Source: Sclerurus mexicanus (taxonomy: Eukaryota; Chordata; Aves; Passeriformes; Furnariidae). From it: 64,000 nt of DNA. The first letter of the stretch is position 1, and each line of letters begins with the position of its first letter. Below the pieces are notes generated by a model. That model was not told the DNA's origin. It saw only the letters and a list, made by a program, of their open reading frames with translations, and made no database searches. The stretch lies in contig VWZF01006664.1 in the NCBI GenBank assembly GCA_013396755.1, positions 97,070 to 161,069 on the forward strand. The letters are read 5' to 3'. The position numbers were made by a program, and so were the translations under genes. Below, piece by piece: positions 12,954 through 25,200 of this stretch.

Positions 12954-15574
12954 GTAAGTCAGAATCCTGCATCCATTGCATAGTTGAATTTAAAATACAG
13001 TTATCAGCCTATCATACAACTGTTTGAAACAGAGCCAGGGAGAAAATCACTGGAGCACAATGCTGTGTAGAAGACACTAGTATGGCCAGAAACTACAGTA
13101 AAGGAGGTCTTGTTAGTACACCCTGGTGTATCTGATATTGGGTTGCATTTCAAGAACTTCCCAAGTTACAGCAGTGCTGAGGCTGCAAAGCTGGAACGGA
13201 TCCACTGGAAAAGTCCTGCCCACTGCCAAAATCAGTCTTGCTTCTTGGCCATGACAGAGGCTCAAGGTTTCTTTGTGCAACTTCAGTTTACTTCCTAAGC
13301 TGCAAAGTGCACAGGACATCTAAGCTGACCAGTGACTTAGGAGAGTAAAGTAGCAGTCTACCTTTCTTTTTTTTTTCCTTTCTAGGGTAAAAACCCGAAG
13401 GATCAGAAAGCTATCGAAGCAACAGCTCTCTACCCCTAAAGATACACTCTTCAGATACCTAAGGAGACAGTAACCTTTCCAAACTTCTCTACCTGGGACA
13501 CAGTATTCCTAAAGCATCACTTAGAGTTACCGTCTCCCTAAAAATACAGGAACCTTTCAAAAACCTCAGTTTGGGTTTTCCTTGTGATTTCCTGGGCTCC
13601 CTTTAAGGGAAAGTTTCCCCCAGTAAGACCTTGGTGGTTGCAGTGGTGGAGGAGCCGTGTAGCTGGCTGCTCCCCTTCTGCACAGAGATGAAAACCAGGC
13701 TCCAGTGAACCTTTCGGCTGGCACTTGATAAAACTTTGTTCCTTTGCCACTCCCAGTAAGTAAATCCTCTCTGGTGTCACACTCACATGTGAAGCCCTTT
13801 TCCATTCCCACATCACCCCCATGCATCCTCTTGTCTCTTTATAAAAGTCCATTTGTGGCTTGAAAAGCTCATATCAGATACAAAGCTATTTAAATCTCTC
13901 ATGATTTCCTATCTTTGTTCTTTTGACATCTGAGCACAGTTGCTAAAAGCCTGAGAAAAGTTGCTGCTTCTGTTTGAATTTCTCCTCCTCTCCACCCCTA
14001 AATCAGGTGACATTGTTAACTTTAAGTTGTATAGCGGGGAACATGCTAAACATCACGTCTGGGAGAAATGGGAAACAATATGATGGGACTGCAGCTTTAG
14101 GTGCTGCAAACAGCCCAAATCTCCACATTAAAAATCAATCCCTTTTTTTTGGTTTAAAGTATGATCAGTCCTTCAGAAAGCTACGTGGTGATGGAATATA
14201 GATGCCTGGCCACTTTGCTTTCTGTTGGGCTATTAACACTTGCTGTGTCTTGTGGAAGGAAGGACTTGACTCTCTGCCAGCACCCTGGGACTAATTAAAA
14301 CATTGCCTTTAACATTGAAGGAGAAAGTTGTTGCTCTCTCCAGTAAACTGGCTTAGACTCTTAGTCCCCGACAGCACAAATGGCACATGCTGCATCACAG
14401 TTAACAAGTGGCTTTGAGAAAAAACCCAGTCAGAGGAGTGCAGCTTGTTGCACAAGTTAAAAATGGTTTCTTCTTACTTTCCCCACCAGCACTGAATATT
14501 AGGTATGCTAACTAGTATTCATCTCTCAGCAAGGCATCCAGACCTTGTAGGGCCAGTTCTTTCTTCCAGTAAGAACTTTGCATCATAAAACAGCCCAGAT
14601 AAAACATACCCAGGGGAAAATTCCATGCTTGTAGGAACTTCTAAGCCTTTTCAACCATGTGCTTGCCTAGCTGCTTGTCTTGGGTGGAGGAGAATGGCCT
14701 GTTAGAAAGGGATGGCCAACACAAATGGAGAAGAACAAATAAGACACTTGAGGGTGTGTCTGCTGGAAATGGAAAGGAAGTTTTGCTCCTCATCTGTGCC
14801 CAGGCTTGGGCAGAGGAGCAGAGCTGGTAAATTTGAACTCTGTCAGCCAATTCTGCCCTCTTGGAAAACAACAACCCACAAACTTCTCTTTTGAAGCTAA
14901 ATGCAGGTTTTTAGTCTTATCAGCATTTTTATTCCATACCAGTTTCCTGCACAGTGAAAAATTTACACCCTTAGGAGAGTAACAACTATGATAAGTTGTT
15001 AAAAAACAAATTACCTAGGAAAGTAATTTTTTCCATTATGAATGTAAGTGGCTTGTCATATATTAGTGAAATGAATTAGTCACTTAGCACACCTTTGACA
15101 ACCTCAGAAGAATTAGATTGTGGCCTATACATTCCCATGTGTGACGGGAGCAGCTCTGCTCTTTGTACCTACAGCGCTATCACTCCACAGTTTCTGATTA
15201 TGTTTTATTCATATGGAACCATAAATCACTCATAAATCAGTCCAAAGCCTAAAACTAACCAAACCAGTTCACATTTCTTACATGAGCCATGCTGTTTACA
15301 CGCCTTTCCTGATTAAACATTTCTTGTTGGGATGCAGAAACATCCCGGTACATGGATTTCAATGGAAAAAGGTGACAGCCTGACATTTAGAAGATGCATG
15401 CATGGGAAAGGGAGGAAAGCACGACAGCAACAGGGAAAGAAAGGAACATCTGCACAAGAAGAATGTCAACTGAGCAACAGCTGCCCAGTTCATCCTTTGA
15501 TTTATCCTTCTGTTTTCTGGGACTATTCTGAGTACAGAAGGCTCTAACAGGATCTCAGCAATGTATGTGATGGG

Positions 15575-15835
15575 AGAGTGTGAAGAAGAGGGAGCCAGGC
15601 TCTTCCCGGCAGTGCCCAGTGATGGGACCAGAGGCCACAGGCACAAAACACAGGAGGTGCAGTCTGAACATCAGGAAACACTTTTTCACTGTGAAGTTGA
15701 CTCAGTGCTGGCACAGGTTGGAGTCTCCATCCTTGGAGATACTCAAAAGCTGGACAACCATCACATTTGAGCAGGGATATTGGACAAAGTGACCTCCAGA
15801 GATCCCTTGACCTCAGCACTTCTGTGATACCGTGA
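15575..15835 (+). mobile_element. CR1 LINE 3' fragment (5'-truncated, degenerate)
   Basis: The sequence follows the avian CR1 3' end in sense orientation: a gggaccagaggccacaggca-like block, a ttcactgtgaagttgactca-like block, a tccttggagatactcaaaag-like block, then gacctccagagatcccttga and a closing cttctgtgatac. One frame (15580-15792) still reads as a degraded CR1 ORF2 C-terminus with HFFTVKLTQCW and ESPSLEILK. A few residues between these two blocks are deleted relative to the usual CR1. The copy is old and inactive; no target duplication was seen. Confidence 0.88.
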
Positions 15836-17430
15836 TGCTGCTTTGGTCTCTTGTCAGCGAGGAAGTGAGGCAGCTCATTTACTTGGTGGCTCCTTCAGTC
15901 AGGAACAGCAAATTTTAGAAATGCAAAGGGTGCTTCAATGGCCAGGAGCTCTGGAAGGGACCCCAGTAAAGCACAGTTGGAAGGAGTGGAATGCTTTTGG
16001 GGTCAGGATAGGCAACTTTAGGTCTGGCAAGATAATAGAAACAAAGGAGGAGCTCAAGAATTACATGTTACTTCCATTTCAGTCACTCAGAGAAACATTC
16101 CTGTGCTTTTTGTTTCAGAGAGGGAGAAGTGTGGCATGACTAATAAATATACTCTACGTGGCACTTGATGACTACAGCTTTGTGCCAGTGGCACTGGGAG
16201 CACACGGGGATGCTCAGAACTACTGGGACAGCACTTGTCATGTGCAAAAGCAAGGCAGAGAAATCTGGGTGCCTGAATTTTAAGACATTTGATTCCAGTG
16301 CAGACAACTGAAGCCTTGGTGGTTTCAGGGGTTGTCATCATGTTTTCCGTACCGATCTACCACGTCGTTCTGCACAGGATGAAGATAAACACATTAAGGG
16401 GTGCTTAGGTCCAGGGGCTTTACAGTGCCTGCAACACTTGGCTCTGGCTACAGACAAGAATGCCAGACTTCAGGGCTGCACTGTGATCTCACTGGGGGAA
16501 ACATGGAAAAAGGGGTCACACCCCCCCCTCCATCTCCTGTCTTCTTGAATGCCAGCCCTCCTACATGCTAAAAGAGTAGCTGAGCTGGGCTTAATGCAGT
16601 GTAGGGTAGCAGAACAAGTCAGAAGGCAAGTTCAGCACCAGGTTCATCACTGCCTTTTCTCAGAACATGACCTTCCTGGAACAGCTTCCCATGAGCACGG
16701 CAAGGCAAGGTGGCAGTTCCTTTTCCTTTCAAAAACATGGAGTTTGTAATGCTGAGTTTCAGCAAAAATGCACCACTTTCAAATCGTACCTGGCACATCA
16801 GGGCAACCCTGACGAGCAAGATACAAAAGTGCAAAAGCAGCTTTAATGTAGAGGCAGCAAGGTTTTGTCTGTCATACTGAAAATGCCACAGCTTGCCAAG
16901 TTACAAAGGCGGCATTTTTTCACAGTCTGCAGTAGGCAACGCTGTTATTAAATAATAATGCCTTCAACTTTTGGCGGTGCCATTGGAAGTGGGAAAGGAG
17001 CTCTTTTCACATCTTTCTCTAGTCTGTCTCTGCTTTTAGTAATTACAAGTGCCTGCTGAACAGCTCTGTGCTAAAGTGCCCAGGTTTCTCTAACAGGGGC
17101 CCCGGAGAAGCACTGCTGGGGTTAACATATTGTTTTGCCCAGGCATATACAAGTGTATTGTGAAGGCACTATGCAAACAGTGTTCACAGAGTTTATAATT
17201 TCCTGTTGGAACAGCAAAGAAAAGAAGGTCATTGATTTAAAGCAGAGAATACAAATGATTTCCTGCCCACAAAGCTGCCAAATGCTCGGAGTTATTGATT
17301 TTTTTTCCCTCCCTGCTGCTAACCAAACACTTCTGGTCCTGTCATGGGCATCATCAGCTTATTGACTAAGTAAACATAACCCATTAAATTGAACGTTGTA
17401 AAAATAATAGAAAATTATAGTGGCTATAGT

Positions 17431-17500
17431 AAAAAAAAAAAAGAAATGCAAGGAAAAAAACCCCAAACACAAAACCACCCCAAAAATGGAGTGGAAAAAC
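17431..17500. repeat. A-rich / A-C low-complexity tract
   Basis: An A12 run followed by A/C-rich sequence (aaaaaaaccccaaacacaaa). The purine-rich strand lacks stops here, which creates a lysine-rich 150-codon frame across 17389-17841 by composition only. Confidence 0.7.
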
Positions 17501-17699
17501 AGTTCCTGAAGTTAATTAACTTTTATGTGGGTTCAAGTTTCTGGAATTTAGATTTGCATCCAAAAGAGAGAGAGAAGAAACTGAAAGAAGAGTCAGGGAA
17601 GAAAACCCAAAAGCCCTTTCCTAAAGCAGCCAAAAAGAGGAGGGTGCAGGGAAATAGGCACTTCAGATTTTATGACCACGAGGAAAAAAAAAAATACTG

Positions 17700-18500
17700 C
17701 AAAATTGAGATTGAAAGGGTAAAACGGTGTGGCAGCAGCGCGGCGAAGGCATGTTTTTCTTTCTTTCCTTACTTCCTAGCGGCAGGAGGGCCGTGCTGTT
17801 GTCTGGCTATCTTTGTTGAAGGCAGAGCCGAGCACAGCTGATGCCCGGCCTTGGAACGGGTGGGTTTGAAGATAACACGCGCGGTATTAATAAACGTGGA
17901 ACAATGCTTGCTGTCAAGCTGCTCACAAGGCAGTGGTTCACTGAAGGGGGCCTGACAACGTCAAAAAGCATTAGACCAGAGCCAGCAAATGCTTTATACG
18001 CTGCAGCTGAACCCAAAAGATGAATTGATGCCCTGGATCTGACTTTAAGGCATCTGTCTGCTCCGGAGAGCGTGTGTTTGTCTGAAGAAGCAGCGAGATG
18101 AGCTGCCTCTCCCTCCTCCTCCAGCCATCTGCTTACACGCAGAAGGCAAGGAGCACGACAGGAGAGAACAAATCCCAGCGTGCTGTAAATGGACAGGGGT
18201 GCCTTACGGACCAAATAACGCTCCAAAGCAGCCGCACGCACTCGGGAGGGGTGTGCAGGGGCTGCTCTGAGCAGCAGGGAGGCAGGACAGGGCTGGCGTT
18301 CCCCAGGTGCTGCTGCTCTCGGCTCCCCTGGCCAAGGGCTTTGAGGTCCTTCCGTGGGAGAGTCAGCGAGAGAGGAGCCAGTGGGAAGAGGCACCGGGAG
18401 GGAAGTAAACAAGCAGATGATGGAGTGATGAAGAATAAGGGTATCGGTCTTCTGCAGTGACTTAGGAGAAGGTGTGACCATTTCCTCCACCCCCTCACCT
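17700..18500. promoter_or_regulatory. Moderately CpG-enriched block, candidate regulatory region or upstream promoter
   Basis: By hand count there are roughly 30 CpGs in about 750 bp, clearly denser than the surrounding CpG-poor sequence, including gcagcgcggcgaagg and acacgcgcggtatt. GC content is near half, so it is a weak island at best. Long open frames on both strands (up to 227 codons, minus strand 17807-18490) come from the low stop frequency and show no recognisable domain. It could hold a COA1 5' exon or an enhancer. Confidence 0.3.
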
Positions 18501-18524
18501 TCATGCCTGTCGACTGAAGAGTAC

Positions 18525-18640
18525 TATTAAGGCAGGTAGTCATAGATTATTAATGACCTGTTAACAGCTTCTTTAATTTACTAATAAGTGCCAACTGCAG
18601 CTGCTGTAATTATTCTGCTGGTCCTACAACACGCCCTGTG
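18525..18640. promoter_or_regulatory. AT-rich motif cluster next to CpG-enriched block
   Basis: It contains gattattaatgac, the 10-bp palindrome ctgttaacag, an E-box-type cagctg and gtaattattc within about 100 bp. The composition and motif density resemble a conserved enhancer, but conservation cannot be tested here. Confidence 0.25.
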
Positions 18641-20349
18641 CCAGGCTGCAAAATATTTTTTCATTTTTTTCTGTCTGGCACACATTGTCATGTCTTTTAA
18701 AATGTGTGCACATGGGTAATTTCATACCTAAGTAGAATTACATCTTCGACTGTCAGAGCACTTTGCAGCCATAAAACGTTGGTATCTTCCAGCAAAGTAG
18801 GAACGAGGAAGTTCCTATTTTCACATGTGTGAATTGAGACACCCAAAGTTTATGGTTTTAGCCGCAGTAACACAGTGAGTCAGTCCCTGAGCTGCTTGTG
18901 AAACCTGGGAGCACTGTCTTCTGCTTTGCTTGTTCTGGCGTCATATGAACTGCAAAAGTCAGGGATAAGTTGGGAGTAACAGTAAATGAGGACTTTTCCA
19001 TCTAAGCAGAAGTCCCTGGGAGTAACGTTGTATAAAAGTGATGGTATCTCTTCATCAGTCTTCCTAATTCCCACCAAGAGAGAGCTGAGTAGTGTGTGAT
19101 GGGAAAACAAAACATAAACAAACAGAAAATATGTGTCTGTTGTGGTCAAAGGCAAAATATTTCCTCTGCAGCCTTCTGTTTATGAAGTCTGTGGGCACAG
19201 ATCCCTCCCAGCATCAGCAGTAATTCCTTGCTAGCTGGTCCTCTTTCCTTTTCTGATGGATCCCAGCACACCTGTGTGTCTCATGTGTGCCACATTTGTC
19301 AGATCTCATTGTCCTGAGCCCTGGGTAATCTAGCATTTGATCAACAAGCCCCACAAACAAGTATTTGAAGATTACAGTAGCAATAAGGTACGTTTTTAGC
19401 AGCCGTGCTTGAAAGCTACTAGTGAGGATGTGTCTTGAAAATGCCATAAAGCATCAAGCAAAGACACTGAGTTTTCAAAGGTCCCAGCACTTGCAGCAAA
19501 CAGTGATCCTGTAAAGGTATTGCCTGTTGAGCACACACAAAGCACAGAGTGTTTTGAAAAATCTCAGCCATCAACAGTCTGTAAAGGTGTGACCTGTGCT
19601 TTTGTCCAGCTCTTGGACTGTCACACCTCCTTGCTGGACAAAGCCTGTGCTGTAGCTCCATAGGCAAAGCTTGTCCCCTAAGGGTATCCCTAAGGGTAGG
19701 TTGGGTTTAGGGAACAGCCCTGGAATTGTGCTGGATCTTTCTAGGCCAGCATATTTTAGCCTAAAAGAGACCATGGTTTGTGGGCAGGGACACAGCCCAG
19801 GTCTCTTGGTACCAAATATCTGACCTGTCATGGGCTTCCTGTGAAGTTGTTTCATGTTTTTCTGCAAAATGGAAAAAACAAACCCTGAGTTCCCTAATAG
19901 GAGCTACTGAAAGTCCAAGGGTTTAGTGAGTAACACTTGAAGCATTAAACAGAGAGATATTTCTTTTCCCTCAGATCTTCTCCCACACATATTCTGAGGA
20001 GGAAAATACGGATTGCACTCAGCTGTTCCCTGAAATTCCTCTTGCCCTGACTCATTTTTTGAAGGGCAAAGTTGTTGATTCACATACACGTGTCCTGTGA
20101 GCATCCACAGAATCTTTTGCTTTTTCCAAGGGTGGATGGATAAATCAGTAGCTACTGCCCAGATCAAGTCACAGGTCTGACTCCAGATAGTGCACATGCA
20201 GTGTGACAGGTTCCCTCACTTCCTTTACTCCTTTACATCTTACATAGCTCTGTGCACAATTTAACAAGCTGGATCTGTCTGAACAGAAACCTTCAAGCAC
20301 TGTGAGAACTTATTTTCTTCATTTTTGGTGGTTCCCATAATAACTTCCA

Positions 20350-20359
20350 CCCCCCCCCC
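20350..20359. repeat. C homopolymer (10 bases) followed by T run
   Basis: Ten C bases followed by T6 in non-coding sequence upstream of COA1. Nothing else is attached to it. Confidence 0.85.
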
Positions 20360-22069
20360 TTTTTGTCTTTCTGAGAATAGAATGTTTCTAGGTCAGAATC
20401 CCTGTTGGTCTTGTGCTGTTTTTTGCTCCTCAATCCTTATTAAAAAGCCAGGTTAGTTTTTCCCCAGATCCTAATTTGTGTTAACAGATTTAGCTGATGC
20501 TGAACCAGTTCTGCTCATATGGGCAAAGACCAACTTCTGGAAATGATCCAGATGTCCAAGATGTTCGAAAGTAATTAGTTTTCCTCAAGCCTTAGGCTTT
20601 AAGTGTTGATCTGATCTATTTAAAAGGGACTGGACTTTCAGAAGAAGGGTAGGGCCCTTCTTTTCTGAAGGAGGGGCCCTTCTGGGAGGGTATAAAGATG
20701 GACACTTGAAATAAACTTATGACATCTGGGGAAAATTAGTGTAGCATTTTTTTTAGGTTTGGTTTTCAGTAGGAAGTTATGAATAAGAGCAGGGTGTTTG
20801 TGAAGTGCCAAGAATAAATATTCTATAATAAAAAGCATTAGACCAGCAAGGTTTTTGGTCATAGGGCTGCAAATCTTCCCAGCTCTGCTGGTATTTTAAA
20901 ACCTCTGTGAATAGGGCTCCTTGCTGGTCACAGCAGAGCAGTTCACATCTTTTACCCCCTCATTTCTGGAAACAGACACATTACAAAGGAGCAAGCATCT
21001 TATGATTTACACTATATTCCTGCTTTAAACATTTTTCCCTGTGACTGCCTCCCCTGCCATTCAGTTCCTTTAGGTCACTGTCTGCTGCATGCCTCTTTAA
21101 TGCATGCATGTGCATCACATTATTGAAGTTAGCAAGACTACAGACAAGCATAAGCCTTATCAGGCCTGGAGTTAGATACTGTAAACTTCCAGGCTGGTCC
21201 TAACTTTTCATATAGACACGTATACAGTTCCTAGCCCAATGACATCTGCAGTACTTCTCTGAATATTTGTGACCCTTTTCTCTACAAGGGAAAGTGTCTC
21301 CTGTTAGCCAAGAAGGTTATCACAGACTCCTTGTGTTTCTGGATTTTTTTCCCATGTCTCAGGATTAGTAAGTTGACTTAAAGCTAGATCAGTCATTGGT
21401 TTTTGCTTTGAGATTTTGTCAGTGTCTTTGGCGTAGTGAATGTATTGGACATACATAAATGCCCACAAACTGCCAAGAAAGCTAAGTAGTTACCACTTCA
21501 TAGAAAGCATTGCAAACTCTTTCATTTTTCCACGAGAAATCATTCTGTGCTCTTCACTGCTCCCTTACCTTGAAGGTTCAGCAAACCCATTCCAGGAAGC
21601 TACAGAAAACACACCTCACACTCCGAAAACCTCCCTGGCTTTACAGTTGCTTTCTGCCAAGCATAGAGTGCTACTCCCTCTCATCCTGGCAGCACGAGAC
21701 AGTCAGAGGGCTGTATTTGCTATTCCTCTATGTGCCAGTTCTGTTTCAGTGTGCTGGTGTGGGAGCTGGGCAGTGACACATGCTGCGGGGAGGTGTGGGC
21801 ACAGCACAGAGCACGGCTTTTGAACCTGGGGTTGCAGCACCCCTGACCTCGCTCCCAGCAGCAAGGAGGCCAAGAAGCTGTCCCGGAGCTTTTTCAGGTG
21901 AGCCACTCACTGTTGAAACCATAAACACCACTGAGCTTTCCTTCCGCCACCTTGGATGCAACTTTTTCATTTACCCTACTTAGGAATTCTTGCTCTTAAA
22001 TCCCTTGCAGTTCACCTCTAAAATATTAAAGGTGAACGTTCACACCTTCCCCCCCTCCGTGGTGTCCCA

Positions 22070-22200
22070 TTACAGAAACATACAATTAGGGATGTTAATT
22101 ACAGATTATTAGGCATTAACCTGTAATGCCATCCTCCAATAACAGCAGAAATGGGTCACACTAGCTATAATTATCCTGGTTCTCTAATAACACGCCCCAG
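22070..22200. promoter_or_regulatory. Dense TAAT/ATTA cluster, candidate enhancer
   Basis: About nine TAAT/ATTA cores in 120 bp, including gttaattac, gattattagg, gcattaacc and ctataattatcc. Homeodomain proteins bind such cores. There is no gene here; function is inferred from motif density alone. Confidence 0.25.
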
Positions 22201-25200
22201 TCGTGCCCCGTTTCTGCGATATCCCTTGTATTTCAGCACAAAGTGGGGGCAGCTCTGGCTGCCCTGTGGGGTGATCTGGAGCAGATTGGTGCTCTGCCTG
22301 GCACATGGGCATGGCCTTCAAAAAGCCTGAACAAGCCAGGCTGTAGCATCTTTCCAACTCAGAGGAAACCAGTAAAGGATTTTGGCGCCTGCCTTTGCAA
22401 CCTGCAGTTAGGAAGACAGAGGGAATCTCCATTTCACAGAGGGATGGCAGGAGAAGGCTCCTTGGACAATGGGAATGATGGCCCCACTGCTTCTGGGAGC
22501 TGAGCACTGGGGTGGTGGTGCAATAGCCTGCAGGACAAGAGGGCACATAATGTAAGGTGGGTGGGCAGGAGGAAGAGAAATGCTGCACAGGTGAGAATGT
22601 GTAGCTTAAGAGCACAAAGGGGAGCAGTCTGTGACAGCAGAGTAGAAATGCTACTCTATTTTATAAATAGAGTAGAAACATGAAAATAAGAGTGCCCAAG
22701 AGGGGAGAAAAGTGAAGTGAAACGAAGATATCTGGAGGCACCATGCAGGCTTTGTACTAGCTGAGAAGGCCACCTGCATTGTAGCACGTGCCCCAGGAGA
22801 AGTGAAACAACTGCAAGAGTGAGGTTGAGAGTCCTTAATCACTTCACTGAATATTTTCACTTTCCTTGTTAATTAGCAAGGGCAGAAAATATACTTTACA
22901 CTGGGGTTTTTTTGCTTCCTGGTAGTCTTTCTCATATGTAGATTCATCCTTTCAAAGCATTTACACCAGGTTAAGCTAGACATTTCTAGGGACTGATCCA
23001 CAAGGAGACCCTGGAAGGGACCATTTCAAAGCTGGCTGAAAAGGTGTTTTACCTCCCAAATGCCTTTTTAGTGCATCTGAAGAAGAAGCACTAAGGAGAG
23101 GGCAAGGGAAAAAAAAAAGAAAGAAAGTATTACTCCTCCTGTTTTGACTGTGAATTAAGCAAACTTCTTTCCTGCAAGTCTCTGAGGTTTTGGTGAAGGC
23201 GGTTCATACACGCAAAGCCTTTGGTGTTTCTGAACATGCTGGCAGGAGGCAAAATTTGTGCTGTTACTTCTCAGAAATGAGGTAAATAGGATGTTGTGAC
23301 TATTTCTATGAAAAAGGGGGAAATAATATGCTGAAATCCTCTCAGAACACGTGTGCTGTACTGTCCTGTTTTTGGTGGCAGTACCGATGATGAAGGTATT
23401 TTGTAGACAGTGAGTGTCACGAAGCTGTCTCTAAAATGCTCTCCTGGCATGTTATTAGTAGAGAAATTGGCTTACACCCAGATGCCTTATGGATCTCACA
23501 AGATCAATGGATGGGCGGGAAAGCAAGAATGTGAAATACGAGTGTGTGCTCGTGTGAGGTTTGCCTGACATTCCTCTCATCTCCCATGACTTCCTGGGTG
23601 GCTTGCAGAAAAGCTGGTCCCAGGGCCAACTCAAATCCCACCAGCCCAGCGGAAGGTTTCATTGCAGAAGGGTCAGGCAACACTTCCAGCTTTGAAGTTA
23701 GATGTTCAGGTCTATTGATAAATTTTAATTTAGTAGTAGTCTTTTACCACATGGCCCAGATCGAGTTAGCCGGAAGTGATCACACCAAGTTGGCATGGAT
23801 CGAGTTGCTTCTCTCTCATTTCAGAGCAATATCGTTGTCTGCTCTTTGGTCTGTGATACGACCCAGAAGCTGGAGATGCTGGTGGAGCTTGGTAATGCCA
23901 GGAGGAGAAGGACAAGGAGGAGAAAATGCCTTCGCCATAGAACCTGCAGCTCTAGCTCCTTTACTCAGTTCTGAGGAAAATAAAATCCATGTTAGAAGCT
24001 TGGGGAAAGTGCCCTTGCTTCACCATTACCTGCCTGTGGTGGAGGTGCCCGAGACTAACCTCTGCCAGACAAATTTCAGAGACCAAACAGAAAATCTGAA
24101 TTTGCCAAAGTAAGGGAGACTTTCTTAAGCCCAGCCTATTTTTAGAAGATCCTCTGTGGAGAAAACAAAGTCTAATTAGAAACAGACACTATTGTTGCAG
24201 TAACCCACCATTTCACATGTGACCCTGGGAGTCTTCCACCTCTCTGGGTTTGTTAAATCCTGTTAACTGCCTGAGTCCCACTTAGCTTCAATGTCAGTCC
24301 TGAATATTGCCTTCTCCTCTGCATCTTGCTATGTTTCAGGGCACAGAGTGAACCTTACTATTCCTAGGACGCTCTGCTCTTTAATGGTTATTTTTTGAGA
24401 ATATTGCTTACAATGATTTAATGCTGCTTCTTTTGGTAACTCTAAATTCAGTGGTTTTGTGTGTGCTAATCTCCACTTGATCTTTCTCACCACTGCGAAT
24501 AACGTGGAGGAAAAGATGTCTGCAGAATAGCGTAGCTTGGAAACTGCTTTTTTAATTACTGGCTGTGAAGAAATCTTTTTCCACCCATTGACTTGCATAC
24601 TTTTTTAGTGGTATAGCAGGTTCTGAGGGGAGATCTCCACCACAGATAGCAATGTGAACTTCCCTTCTTAGGAGGCAATTGCCTGTTGTACCTATAAGAG
24701 TCTCCCAAATGCTTTGTCTTACAGTTACCCCCTTTGTGGTGAGTGAAGTGGAGGGGGTTTGGTCCTTCCCTTTAAGGACCTCTACACTTTGCAAGCTGTA
24801 AGGAATTTTCAAAAAGGCCCAGGACAGGAGGCACACCTCTGGGCATGTCTCTGCTTCCCTTCCCTAGGGAGCCAGCTCCATGGCACTTCAGCAGAGCAGC
24901 AAACACAGAAGTCCTAGTGATTAGTCCTTGCAGGCAACAGATCCTTACTACATTTTGGTCTTCCACAGGCTGACACCGTTAGTATCTCCACTGCCACCAT
25001 TCAGGAGTCAGCAGCAGCCGCTAGCCAAAGGTCACTCAAGGGTGCAATATCCAAGCATCCATTCCACCAGGGACCAGGATGGCAGGGAAGGGAAGCAGCA
25101 GCCGCCCCTGTGAGGCCTGCACTGGGTTCCAAGGACATTTCTGTCCTTGGTTTTGGAAATTGACAGGGAATTGTGGGATCAGTGAGAAGGTTTGCAAAGT

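Larger units (their letters stand above)
1..15574. other. Non-coding sequence, no gene recognised
   Basis: Both strands have only short open frames (none over about 141 codons) and none resembles a known family. BLVRA, the gene expected beyond COA1 by human synteny, was looked for on the minus strand and not seen. Strong pyrimidine tracts ending in AG occur at about 1880-1903, 9367-9414 and 13367-13385, and a well-formed acceptor/donor pair at 12908-12953. The stretch may be COA1 5' intron or intergenic. Confidence 0.6.

Noticed and set aside
1..15574. BLVRA, expected next to COA1 from human synteny
   Set aside because: No frame on either strand resembles biliverdin reductase; it probably lies beyond the window's left edge.
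17389..17841. 150-codon lysine-rich + strand frame
   Set aside because: Explained by an A-rich tract that lacks stops in this frame; not protein-like across its length.
17807..18490. 227-codon open frame on the minus strand, the longest single frame in the window
   Set aside because: It lies in CpG-enriched sequence with few stops, overlaps long frames on the other strand, and shows no domain, splice structure or family resemblance.
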